The notes under the pieces were generated by a model, which had not been told where the DNA came from, did no database searches, and saw nothing but the letters and a program-made list of their open reading frames with translations. Made by a program: the position numbers and the translations under genes. DNA of 64,000 bases from Austropuccinia psidii (taxonomy: Eukaryota; Basidiomycota; Pucciniomycetes; Pucciniales; Sphaerophragmiaceae): contig JALGQZ010000009.1 of the NCBI GenBank assembly GCA_023105745.1, forward strand, positions 19,082,564 to 19,146,563, in the 5' to 3' direction. Each line of letters begins with the position of its first letter. Within the stretch, counting starts at the first letter, position 1. Positions 1 to 10,039 of this stretch are shown in pieces.

Positions 1-1746
1 CAAGGGGATCATGTTCATTTGGTTCATTATGGCGTTGAAATTGGGGTTTGTCAATTAGGACAGATTCAGTGATGCCATTAAGAAAGAAACATTGAGGAAA
101 AAATATATGGTTTTCAATCAGTGGCTCCAATTGGAGATGTTCAAATATGGTACTGAGATCTTGAGGTATATGGAATGCAGGAGTGGGGTGACAACCTGAG
201 ATTGAGATACTGGACATGATCAGCAGGTTCAGGGAGGGGTCGACAATCTATGAAGCCCTGCAGGGTATATTATAGCTTAATTATAGAATGGCAGATATTA
301 TCATTCAAAGGGCTTGTGGGGGAAGTTTTTGACTCCTGCTGTATGGTTTCTGTGCAGTTGAATTTACACCTGGTTGAGTGAAGAATGTGATTTGGGTCAA
401 TTGAGAATAATCAGCTGGGAAAATTTGATCCAATATAATTTGCGGGAACTCAGATCCTGATGCTGAAGTAGGTATTTTTGGAAGAGATTTGGGTTCAATG
501 GCTGATTTGAGCTTTTTAATGTGCTGTTTATATTGGAAAGTTATGAAGGCAACTCCCTGACTATCACCCTCAGGGGAAGAGTGTGTTTGAGTTGAGCAGT
601 TTTGACACAGGCATCTACACATTGTGGTATAGTGGGGGGTTGAACTTGTTGCAGGAATTGTGAATAAGGTTGCTTTGTTTATAAATATCTATGCGTGATG
701 TGCAACTGTTTAGGAGTGTGATTAATTGGAAAAAAATTGAGTGATTATTTATGAAGGGGGATATTATTTGAGCTAGTTGGGAATTTAACCCATTTGTAAT
801 GGTGGCTGAGCTGCAGGGGATAAAGTGTAACATGTCACATCTTGATGGGGAACTAGTTAGGAGTTTACTTGGGTAAAATGCCATGCATCTCAATGCTTGT
901 ACATATTCTAGTTTATGTAAACATGAAGATAAAGCAGATTTCACATTTTAGGGGAGATCAATTATTGATATGTCACCATTCAATTGAGGGGATTAACATT
1001 TAATCCATGTATGCTGCCACGCCATCATACATGGCTTAAAACATATTACAGACATAATGATATAACTCTATTACATAAGGTTTTGAAGTGGAGCTAAAGT
1101 CTTGGTATTTGGTTTGAGTTCAGTGGGCTTTTAATTAGTTGAAATGTGATTTGGAATTTCTTGCCTTTGTTAAAAAGGTGATGTCTCTTTTGTGGGTAAA
1201 TCCTTCATGAATATACGCTCATACAGATATATATAGAATGCTGGGGAATTTTGATGCATATATTGGCAGTTTGGATAATTCACACAATGTGAAAATGGGG
1301 AGGGGGAAGTGTTTATTGAATCTGATTACTTATGAATGATGGGTCCCCTTTGAGATCAAGGAAATATCACATTACATGCTGTTAGGCTGTGCAGTGTGGT
1401 TTCTGAAAAAAGCGGAGGAGCTCAAAAATAACCCAGGCAAATTCTCCCAATAATCATTTTACTAGACTTCCACAAGAGAATTCATTTCCACTATTCATGA
1501 AATTTCTCTATTATACATTTGAAATACTTCACTTGAGATCAATCTATTTTATCATAATACTGAGCTGTTTTATCAAGTTGAAAACATTACTGTAGTTTTT
1601 TAGCCCTCATGTAATCTTCCAACCCATGAAAGTCCCATTCAGGTTCTGTTCATGACTCAGATAGTGAATCTAGAATAGGATATTTTTGAACAACAAAGTC
1701 AATAATTAGTGCCAACATTACACTCACAACCCCTATTGAATCCTCA
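1..1746. other. Left flank, gene-poor host sequence
   Basis: AT-rich sequence with no recognisable domain on either strand. The only coding-like part is the minus-strand ORF pair at 305-944, listed separately. From about 945 to 1680 I see no gene. Directly upstream of the ATG at 1747 the same frame is open back to a TGA at 1687-1689, so the pseudogene that follows may begin earlier with lost coding sequence. Confidence 0.5.
305..944 (-). pseudogene. Coding-like minus-strand ORF pair, possibly one broken exon
   Basis: Two minus-strand ORFs (944-615 and 622-305) overlap by a few bases in different frames. Both have mixed, non-repetitive amino-acid composition unlike the low-complexity shadow frames around them, so a single exon broken by a one-base indel near 620 is plausible. 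No known domain, signal peptide or motif is visible. They could equally be chance ORFs. There is no obvious link to the plus-strand pseudogene at 1747. Confidence 0.25.
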
Positions 1747-3671
1747 ATGAATGTATCAGGTCTCAACATTGATGTGGGAAATGAAACTTCTCAAACTTCA
1801 AGCACTTGGTCCCTTCCTAATATTTCCTTCACTCCAATTCCCTCAAATCCCACTAATACACCAATGCATGTGTCTGAGGGGCCAGGAAGCACACCAGAAA
1901 TATCATCAAAGAGTAATCCACAATACAAATTTCCAGGACACTTCCTCCTTAATCCTGATTGGAATCTGGTGGCATCCCAGGAACCCTTTGGGAAAAGTAA
2001 ACACCCAACCCTCAAGATTCTAACAGGATCACAGCTTCATATGGGCCATGAAAAGCGGGTTGATGGTGGGCAGCAAAAAAGACCATTGGAAAATGTTACT
2101 TGGAGTGGACTTTCAGGGGGAAATCTGGGATTGACACTTCATCAAAGTAAGTCTTTTGGATTTTGGAATATAAAATTTCAAAATCTGACATTTATGTTTC
2201 ATGGGTTATATATGGAGCCTAAAGGCAAGACAGTCCAATCTCTGGAGCCAATTAAAGATTGTGAGTATGACCAGTCCTCATTAATGTTTTGATGTGTTAA
2301 CTGATGATTTGCATTGCAGGTGATGAACTTTATGCATCTTCATCTCTGTTCCATAAAGAGAAAGTCACTGGACATCATCATCCATATGCCCCCAAACCAA
2401 GAAAAGCTCATTCCAGTTCATCAAGAGAAACAATTGTGGATGATGAGGATGAGAACATGTCTCTGACCAAATTGAATCAAATGATGAACCAAGGGGGGGA
2501 CAATTTCACATCACATGAGCAGGGCACTCAGTCAAATAGTGAGTTCACCCACCCTCAAATGCCCCTTGCCTAGAGGATGCTTGATCAATCTGAGATGAGA
2601 CAGAGAAGGAACCAGGCTCACAAATCTCACAATGTGGCAAAATGTGCAAGCCAGAAGGAGAAACAAAGATGGCTGAAAGCCGAACTTCCAGAAAATTTCC
2701 ATGAGATGAGATCAGCTGTGCATGCCCATTTCCTGTTCCTACTCAAAGTAAGGGATAAGGATTTTTCCTCACTACCAGCACCACCCAGCAAAGAAGAGTG
2801 TGAATTTGAAATTAAAGTGGCTGGTCATCTTGGATATGTCCCCAAGGATTTTTTTAATGAGCCATCAACACAGGTTCAGTGCCACGGTTTCCAAAGCTAC
2901 TGCAAAGATGAGCTCTACAAGTTAGGACTAAAGCAATTCACTTGGGACTGGGAGAGCTCATGGAAACATCTGTTCAACGAGTTGATGTCTATGATGTTTT
3001 ACTGTACCTTCTGCCTTGCACTTGTCAGCACCAAGTATCATCATTACTATTGGAACAAGGATCATAATAACTATGGGGTCGTGGCAGCTTGAATGGAGCA
3101 ATATTTCACTTATTTGAGAAGAGAATGGAAGTATATTCAAAGGGATGCGGAGTATTTGTTAAAAAAGAAGGAGAATCAAAATCTCGCAAAGATTTATCAA
3201 AGGGTTAGTTACTGTATCTCTTCTTCATTGTGAAGTAAGTCTGATGATAATCTAACTGATGATGTGCAGACCTGTGAGCGCCATTGTGAATGGTGTGATA
3301 TGGCTAAATTTCCCATTCTAGCATCACAATTCAATAAGCTTTGCGTATGTTCAGATACTGAGGAGGTACTGGAAAATGGATTTCAGGTTTACCGCAGAGT
3401 GGGATTACACTGGCACTCATGCTTATTTAATGAGTTGGTATCGAAAATTGATAGAGACATGGATTTTTTTAATTGGATTAAGAAAAAGGGTGAAAAAAAT
3501 ATCTATAGTTTACCAGAAATTAGATTGATAGATGATGTTTATATTCCTGAAGGGCTATCCTTTCAGGTATTTGATCAAGATTTGCTCAAAGGTTGTAGTA
3601 AGATGCAGACTATTTCCCTCAAGATACTTGAAATGCCAGCTATTAGCATGAATGGGGATGCTCTCCAATAA
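1747..3671 (+). pseudogene. Uncharacterised host protein, three exons, two nonsense codons
   Basis: Exons 1747-2260, 2320-3203 and 3270-3671 are joined by two short fungal introns. The first (2261-2319) has donor GTGAGT, a branch-like TTAACTGAT and acceptor GCAG. The second (3204-3269) has donor GTTAGT, branch CTAACTGAT and acceptor TGCAG. Splicing keeps one frame throughout. Two in-frame stops break it: TAG at 2571-2573 between MPLA and RMLDQ (fits CAG Gln to TAG) and TGA at 3090-3092 between VVAA and MEQYF (fits CGA Arg to TGA). The product is Ser/Pro/Thr-rich at the N-terminus, then basic and mixed (RQRRNQAHKSHN region), then a Trp- and Tyr-rich region; the last exon has Cys/His residues (CERHCEWCD). 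I recognise no catalytic domain. No retroelement LTR touches it, so it is probably a host gene or an anciently amplified host-like gene. The function is unknown. Confidence 0.6.
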
Positions 3672-4119
3672 GTGAGTAAGATAAATGTAAAGCACAGCTA
3701 CCAATTAAGGTTTTGTGAAATGTTTGTGCAGGTGTAATAAAATCTGATTCTTATTTATTAAATATGCAACATCTTGCTAAATAAGTTAGAATATAAACAA
3801 TATAATTTTGTATGTAGTAATGTACTATGGTTTCCATTATCAAGATTTGTCTATTGCTCATTTTCATTGAGGAAATATTGTAGAAGTTCAATCCAGCTCA
3901 TGATGTTCATAATTGTGGACCTGTGACGCGGTGAAAAGGAGTTATCAACTTTGTCAAACACAAATTAGATAATATTTGAAAGGCTCATGAAGTTAATGAG
4001 TGTTTCTTTTCTTTGACCTATTGGTGATTGGAATATGGGATGCCCCTAAAGAAAGAATTCAGAATAGTAATACAATCAGGGACTCAGATTATCTTGAAAG
4101 GTACCTTTGGAATTTTGAC
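3672..4119. other. No gene seen
   Basis: AT-rich spacer between the two converging pseudogenes, one on plus ending at 3671 and the SNF2 remnant on minus. The minus strand may hold a few more decayed codons after helicase motif VI, but the frame is lost. No promoter, repeat or RNA gene is visible. Confidence 0.4.
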
Positions 4120-5977
4120 CTCAACTGAATGAGGGGTGATATAGTGAGCTACCTTCACAGGTTGTTGTTGGCCAATTTGATGGAGTCAATCAACAGCCTG
4201 AGACTCAATGGCTGGGTTCCAATTGGGCTCTCGGAAAGGTGGATGTCAGAGTCAGAAAATTGGGGTAGAATTTTGGGGGCCCCCTCACCATTAAATAGAA
4301 AATTTTAGCGCAAGTTTTGTTGAGGCCAGTTCCAGCTGCGGCAATGGATGCAATGATTACTTCACATTCAGGATTATTGAAGAAGTTCTCCAGGGCCTTG
4401 TCCTGTGCTCATGCTGTAATTTTCCCATCAATTTGTGCTGAAAGGATAAAGTCATGGGCAAATGCAATACCTATTTTACCAAAAAAAGACGCTCAGATGG
4501 ATTCAATTGGTAATGTATGCATATTAAAATTAACTAACAAATCAAGAAAATCGATCCATTGGGTGTAAAACACCCATTTGGATGGACCACCCTTTTATTG
4601 TTTGTTCTTCAGTAGGCTTTTGAGGAGGTGTGAAATTTTAATTCTCATCATGTGTGTTTCCACATCCACAATAGTTCAGGTTATTGTTTATTTATTTGGA
4701 GTGCTCCCACCCTCATGGTCTTCAAAATTGGGATCCGCCATACTGTTAAGCATTATATGATAGTTGCAACATATCCGCAGCTTATTAACACTTCTAAAAA
4801 ATTCCCTGGTCCTTTTTTTTTGGATAATAGGAATTCTTCATATGATGAAAAATATTCTCTCTGAATTTTTGGGTTGAGTGGGATAAATTTGTAGTGATGG
4901 CTAATAGTGGGGAGGCATTTACAATGGTAGATTCTGCTGCAGCGCAAGCTCAAATACAAAATTACAATGCTACCTTTGGAAAGACTATTCAGGATGAATG
5001 TTGACCAGTCATCTTGATATGAGCTCTGGGGTTGGGTGATGAATGATATTATGCCTAGAAGGTCATAAATGGTGTTTTGCATGGGTGTTCTGGTTAAACA
5101 TATTAAATGGGATGATAGGAGGCCATTAATGGCACGGTGTTTGGCAGTGTATTGAGAGCAAATATAGCTGTAAGATGTGGGAAGAATTATTGGACAAAAT
5201 AGGAAATCTGAATTATTAAGAGATCAGACACTCTCTGTTCTTCATCCAAAATTATACAATTACAATTGATTTTGAAATGGCATGATATGGAGGTATTTGT
5301 TTGTTTGAATTCTGTGGTGATAGTATTGTAAGAAGTGATGACAATATCCCATTTTAAGTTGTTGGCCTTAGATAATGAGTGACAGGTGGGGCCATGGTAG
5401 ATGTTGGCTTGCAGCGCTCCAGCCTGAGCATGCTTGAATATTTCTGATTGCCAGTTGGTGATTAAGTGAGGTGGGAATATGAGAATGGTGGGCATGGAGC
5501 AGTGGGGGTTTGTAATTGCCTGCTCCTTGGAGGTACCAATTAGTGCAATAGCCTGAATGGTTTAGCCTGATCCCATATCATCCGCGAGCAGTCTTCCAAC
5601 AGGAGTATTGGTTGAAAGAGATTCAACTGAGCTAATGACCTTGTTTGTAATGTTGTTCCTGGAATTAAAAGTGGATACAGGGGGTGAGGTGACCCAAAGT
5701 TTACAGGCCAATTTTCCATTGGGGATTTATTGATGCTAGAGAAAAGGTAGTCCACTTTTCTGATGAGGGTGGAGGGTGTTATTAATCATGGATTAGGGCC
5801 AGGTCATCATGGGGAGGTCTGATCCACTGGGTAATTGTATCAGTTTTTTCTTGGAAGACAAAGAAAAAAAAGTTGGATATGAGGGGTGTCAAGATTAAAG
5901 TGGGATTTGTGGGAGTAAAGAGTTGACATTGACTATGAGAATGACAGTCATATTCTTTAGGAATTTTAGGCTTGAAT
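4120..5977 (-). pseudogene. SNF2-family helicase/ATPase, C-terminal part (split by E1)
   Basis: Read on the minus strand, the conserved SNF2 motifs appear in order. Motif I is LLADDMGSG-stop-TIQA, with the P-loop Lys codon replaced by TAA at 5562-5564. Next comes PTILIFPPHLITNWQSE (Ia region). The Walker B box reads LDEEQ (5235-5246) instead of DEAH/DEAQ. Motif III reads TRTPMQNT near 5073-5095 for the usual TGTPIQN. Helicase-C follows, with ASIAAAGTGLN (motif V, about 4320-4350) and EPNWNPAIESQAVD-stop-LHQIGQQQPVKV (motif VI). There the stop TGA at 4186-4188 fits an Arg CGA codon. The order and spacing fit a Rad5/HLTF/Rad16-like SNF2 protein. Several frameshifts and stops show it is dead. 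The N-terminal coding sequence continues in frame at 28493-28935 once E1 is removed: GEQ/EFKPKIPKE reads across the junction. The family would use ATP hydrolysis to translocate on DNA or remodel chromatin. Confidence 0.85.
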
Positions 5978-5982
5978 TCTTG
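5978..5982. repeat. Target-site duplication of E1, left copy (TCTTG)
   Basis: TCTTG directly precedes the TGTCACAGG terminus of the E1 LTR. The same TCTTG follows the other outer LTR end at 28488-28492. Five bases is the usual duplication length for Ty3/gypsy integrases. The site lies inside the SNF2 coding frame. Confidence 0.92.
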
Positions 5983-7578
5983 TGTCACAGGGGCTCTTAT
6001 GGAAGCAAGAGTGGCCTGGCACTCAGGAATGAAGGACTCATTTGGAGGGCTCCAAAAGAATATATTTCTTTAAAGAAGGATAAAAGTTAGTATGCCAAAA
6101 GATAAAAGTAAAGGAAGCCAATGGACACGATAATAAGAAGCCAAAAGCCAAAGCACCAACCAAATGAATCTTCAATTCACTGTTTCAACTTTCCAGAAAG
6201 AACAATGGAATTGGTAAAGTATATGACCACCAATATCCACTGACAGGCAAAGAAGAAAAGGTGCAAATTACTGACTTAAGATTATTAGTATTTACTTTAA
6301 TAAGGTAAAAGAAATCCAATATATTAATTAACTGGGGAAAAAGTCCCCAGGTGATGAAAGGTGGCCAGTATATGTGAAAAGCTGAAAGGCTGATCCTGGA
6401 AGGTGAATCATCCAACTTTATTGTCTAAATTGAGCCAATACAGTTCTGGCCATCTTGAGAATTGAACTGTGTGACTGGATTCCCACAGTGGAATATGAAT
6501 TGGCCCAATTGGACCAAGGCCATAGAGGATGTGTGATTACTACCTGTCCGGACCAATTGAGTTGTACAAGGAATGCTGAATACTTGATTCCTTGACAATG
6601 ATTGAAAAGATTGATAACCTCTGAGAATTGCCCTTAGAATAGTCCTTATGAGAAAATGACAACCCAACCTCTGCAGGACCAGGTGGTTGGGGTCCTCAAA
6701 TGGTCTTCTGGTAGCCACCAGGGAATTGCCAGAATGAATAGCTGAAAAGTCCTTCTTCAAAATTGGTGATGGATTTGGGACTTGATTGGAATCACATAAT
6801 TTGGTCCTGAAAGTGTGACCATAGGATGTATGAGCAAAAATGGTGCATAATGGTACATTATACCATATATGCACCACTCCTGGTCCTTGAGTACGGAGTG
6901 CATTGAAGAAAGGGAAGTCTTTCCATGAACTGGAGGGAAATCCTTGCTTGGAGCTGATCTGGTGACCTCTGATTGTTGCCAGAGGGCATGGACTGATTTA
7001 TGGTCAACTTGTGGTTCTTGGCCAATTTGGGTCCTAAGGTGGTTTTTGGCCATTTGGGGTCAAAAACAGGCTCAGGTGGGCCCACTTGTGGTTCGGGACC
7101 CACCTGGCTTTAGGGGCTGCTGAACTGCCCCCTTGGCCCCTTTTGGCCTCATTGGAATTGGGCCAAAAGGGGCCTAACAGTCCCATGGACCATGGGCCGT
7201 AGAGGCCGTAGGGGGCCTATATGGCCCAAAAAGGCCATTTAGGCCCAACCCCCCCTAATATAAAGGGTTGGGCCAAGGGACCTGGTGTGGCTAGAGAGGC
7301 CATAGGCCCAGGCTCAAAAACAAGGATAATGGGCTGGGTATTGGTGAGGTGCAGAATTGGCCAATGAGGCCAATGAAGGCAGGATATGGCCTGAGGCCAT
7401 AAATGAGGTTTGGGGCCATATTTGGCCAGTGGAAGGGTGTTATTGCCAAGAGGTCATAGAGAACCAAAAGGGTACAATTGGCCATAAACATATTATATGT
7501 CCCATTGACCATAACTTGGGTTCAGGTTGGAATTGCCACAACACCCATTGAGCAGGGTGATTATTTGTGGTTGTGACA
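5983..7578 (-). repeat. E1 3' LTR
   Basis: About 1596 bp. The plus-strand sequence starts TGTCACAGGGGCTC and ends GTGGTTGTGACA. It matches 26879-28487 throughout, with small indels. A run of GGCC/TTGGCC-rich sequence (about 7020-7460) is unusual for this AT-rich window and is present in both copies. In element orientation this is the downstream LTR, because the polypurine tract abuts it at 7579. Confidence 0.92.
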
Positions 7579-7593
7579 GTACCCCCTACCTTT
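7579..7593 (-). other. E1 polypurine tract
   Basis: On the minus strand the bases just before the 3' LTR read AAAGGTAGGGGGTAC, a purine-rich plus-strand primer site next to the LTR's TGTCAC terminus. This fixes E1's orientation as minus. Confidence 0.75.
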
Positions 7594-8325
7594 AATGGTG
7601 AGCTCCTGAGCACCAAGATAAGGTACAAGCCTGTTGAGGCTGTTGAGACAGATTGGAAATAGGGATTCAGGAGACATTGAATCTTGAAAAGAGTTTTGAG
7701 ACTGGTAAAGAGGTTGGCATATGAAATGAGGTTGATTTGGTCTTCTTTTGACATTTGGCTTTGAGTTTTTGAAGAATTACTTGATGTAAAGATTGGCATA
7801 AAAAGTTAGAAAAAAGAAATTTTGAAAAAAATAAAGAGAGAAAGATAACAGAGAAATTTGGAAATAAGAAAAAGTGAAAATAAAAGAAAAAAGAATCTTG
7901 AGGGGGATTCCAGTCTTCATCACGGATATTGCCAGTTGATTTGAGATAGCCAAGGACCTGGAAAGACAGGATTTGATTCCAGGTGCTCACAGAGTGGCCA
8001 AGGTGATGTGTTGAAAGATTGTAGACCCCTCAGGGAAGCACACACCAGAAGAGGAACTTACTTTTGATAGTTACCACTCCTGCCAGTACCATAGAGTAAA
8101 GAAGATTGTTGAAAGAATTTATTGAAAAGTAATGACTTCGAAAAAGGGTTAAGAACAAAAATGGTCCATTTCCCCAAGTTGAAATGGCAATAAATTGGAA
8201 TTTGATGTTGAAAGCCTGGCCAGAAAACTGTGTCCAAAATTGCCAAGTGCTCATGGAGTGGCCAAGGTGACTCTTACAACAGAAAAGAGTAGAATTTCCC
8301 TAAAGGTGAAAACCAGGAGTGGGAC
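7594..8325 (-). other. E1 3' untranslated region with diverged direct repeats
   Basis: No intact ORF. Two blocks around 7979-8245 and 8246-8400 share phrases such as GTGGCCAAGGTGA and ACTTACTTTTG followed by an ACCATA...GTCAAG/GTAAAG segment. A weaker third copy starts near 7590 (CCTTTAATGGTGAGC). The 8300s copy contains the integrase C-terminal codons, so the 3' end of the pol gene seems to have been duplicated into the untranslated region. Confidence 0.45.
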
Positions 8326-9697
8326 TTACTTTTGGTAATTCATCTCCCCACCAAGCACCATAAAGGTCAAGCAAGCTCTTGAAGAATTGCGGCCTGGCTT
8401 TTCAGGATATAAAGAATGGAAATCTTTGACAAGTTCAGGGAAATTCTTGAGGTTCTTGTCTGGCTCCCCAAAGCATCTTTCTGGGTCTTGACTGAATCCT
8501 TTCCATTCCACCAGATACCATAATTTTCTTCTCTTGAGAATTAAATCCAGTATCTGTGAGACTTCCCATTCCTCTTCTTCTTCAATGATGATTGCAGGAG
8601 GGGGTTCTTGATGCCGATTTGGGATTGTTTATGTCTTGACTGGTTCAAGGAGGGAAATATGGAAGACTGGGTGGACGGATTTCCCTTGAGATGGAAGCTT
8701 GAGGTGGTAGGAATAAGTCCTGACTTTCTTCAAGATTTGAAAAGGACCCAAACATCTTTCAGACCATTTTTTGGTGGGTCTGGTTGATTTGGTGTTCTTG
8801 GAAGAAAGACATACCATGTCACCAGGATTGAAAACAGGTGGACTTTCTCTACTTTTATCTGCATAACTCTTAAACCTGTTTATGGCAACTTCAAGTTCTG
8901 TCTTGAAATATTGCTGTACTGATTGGGTTTTTGTTGATAACTTTCCAGCAAGAGTATCTTGAGTAATGTGAACTGAGTCAAATTGTGGATCTCATCCAAA
9001 AACAGTGAAAAACGGTGATTGACTTGTTGAAGAGTGGTCACAGTTATTGTGAGAAAATTCAGCCAGAGGGAGCCAGGTGTTCCAATCATCTTGATGATAA
9101 TTTACATACATCCAAAGGTAATGTTCTAGTATCTGATTTACACTCTCTGTCTGTCCATCAACTTCTTGATGGTAAGCAGTTGACAGATATCTTTAAATCT
9201 TGAGCTGCTGACAAAGATTGGTCCAAAAGGAAGAAACAAAAAAGTGAACTTCTATCACTGACAATGCTTGAAGGAAGGTCATTCTTTGAAAAGATATTTT
9301 TGATGAATAAATGGGCCAAATCCAATGAAGTCATTGAAGACATTGTTGGAATAAAAACTGCCATTTTTGAGAACCTGTCCACTATGACCAGAATTGAATC
9401 AAAGGAATTGGACAGTGGCAGTTGACTGATAAAGTCCATTGATAGACAAATCCAAGGACCATTTGGAATCTAAAGAGGTTTGAGGAATCCAAACTTCTTC
9501 TGATTAATATTCTTTTTTCTTGAACACTGCTGACAGGATGAGACATAATCCTTGATGAATTGAGTCATGCCGGACCAGTGAAAATCGCGCTTGACACGTT
9601 TGAGAGTCTTCTCTTGGCCAGGGTGTCCAGCTAGAGAAGAATCATGACACTTTTGAAGAATGCTGAGCTGAAGTGTGGGGTCATTTGGGACCACCAC
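8326..9697 (-). pseudogene. E1 integrase with C-terminal chromodomain
   Basis: From 9697 downward: an HHCC zinc-binding module (H...GHPGQEKTLKRV..., then CQQC), then the catalytic core starting MDFISQLPLS with VIVDRFSKMAVF and IVSDRSSLF. A third core block reads [14 protein letters not shown] for the usual YHPQTDGQTERVNQ. The C-terminal GPFQILKK / HPVFHISLLEP module follows. Last comes a chromodomain, roughly EWEVSQILDL...YLVEWKGFS (about 8400-8560). The frame changes several times and has stops, for example after VKT near 8629. It would join cDNA to host DNA; the chromodomain would steer it to modified histones (family knowledge). Confidence 0.85.
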
Positions 9698-9761
9698 CCG
9701 ATCTTTTTATAAGAGAAGTTGGGAAGAGGAAGCAGAAGAGTAATCTTGGAGAGATTTCCCT

Positions 9762-10034
9762 TTACCCACTTCTGTACTGAGAATCATGCCATAGGGCCTT
9801 CTGAATTGAATCAATCAAATTTGAAAAGGATTCCACCTTGACTGCAAAATATCTTGAAGGTTGGAATGCCTCCTGCTTGCTGAGCTGTTGAAAGCTCATT
9901 GGATTCTTGCTGATGAAATCCTCCCCCCTCTCTGGATAAACGTTGTCCCAATGTGATGAAGCATCCAACAGAGCAGCTAGGCAGTCAGGGCGGTAAGTGA
10001 TTGAAAAGTGAAATTCAGAGAGGAATTCAGCCCA
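9762..10034 (-). pseudogene. E1 RNase H distal part and linker
   Basis: On the minus strand this starts WAEFLSEFHFSITYRPD, the typical end of gypsy RNase H, followed by a degenerated DALSRWDN-like segment (DASSHWDN). It continues the reading frame that stops at 22951 on the other side of E2: FRKAR / WAEFL. The split is therefore caused solely by the E2 insertion. Confidence 0.82.
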
Positions 10035-10039
10035 GCAGG
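10035..10039. repeat. Target-site duplication of E2, left copy (GCAGG)
   Basis: GCAGG precedes the TGTAAGGTGTGG LTR terminus. The partner at 22946-22950 is GCGGG, a single transition apart. The right copy retains the coding sequence of E1 RNase H (Arg-Trp junction). Confidence 0.85.

Noticed and set aside
4317..4568. Plus-strand 83-codon ORF
   Set aside because: The opposite strand here encodes helicase motif V (ASIAAAGTGLN), so the plus-strand ORF is a shadow.
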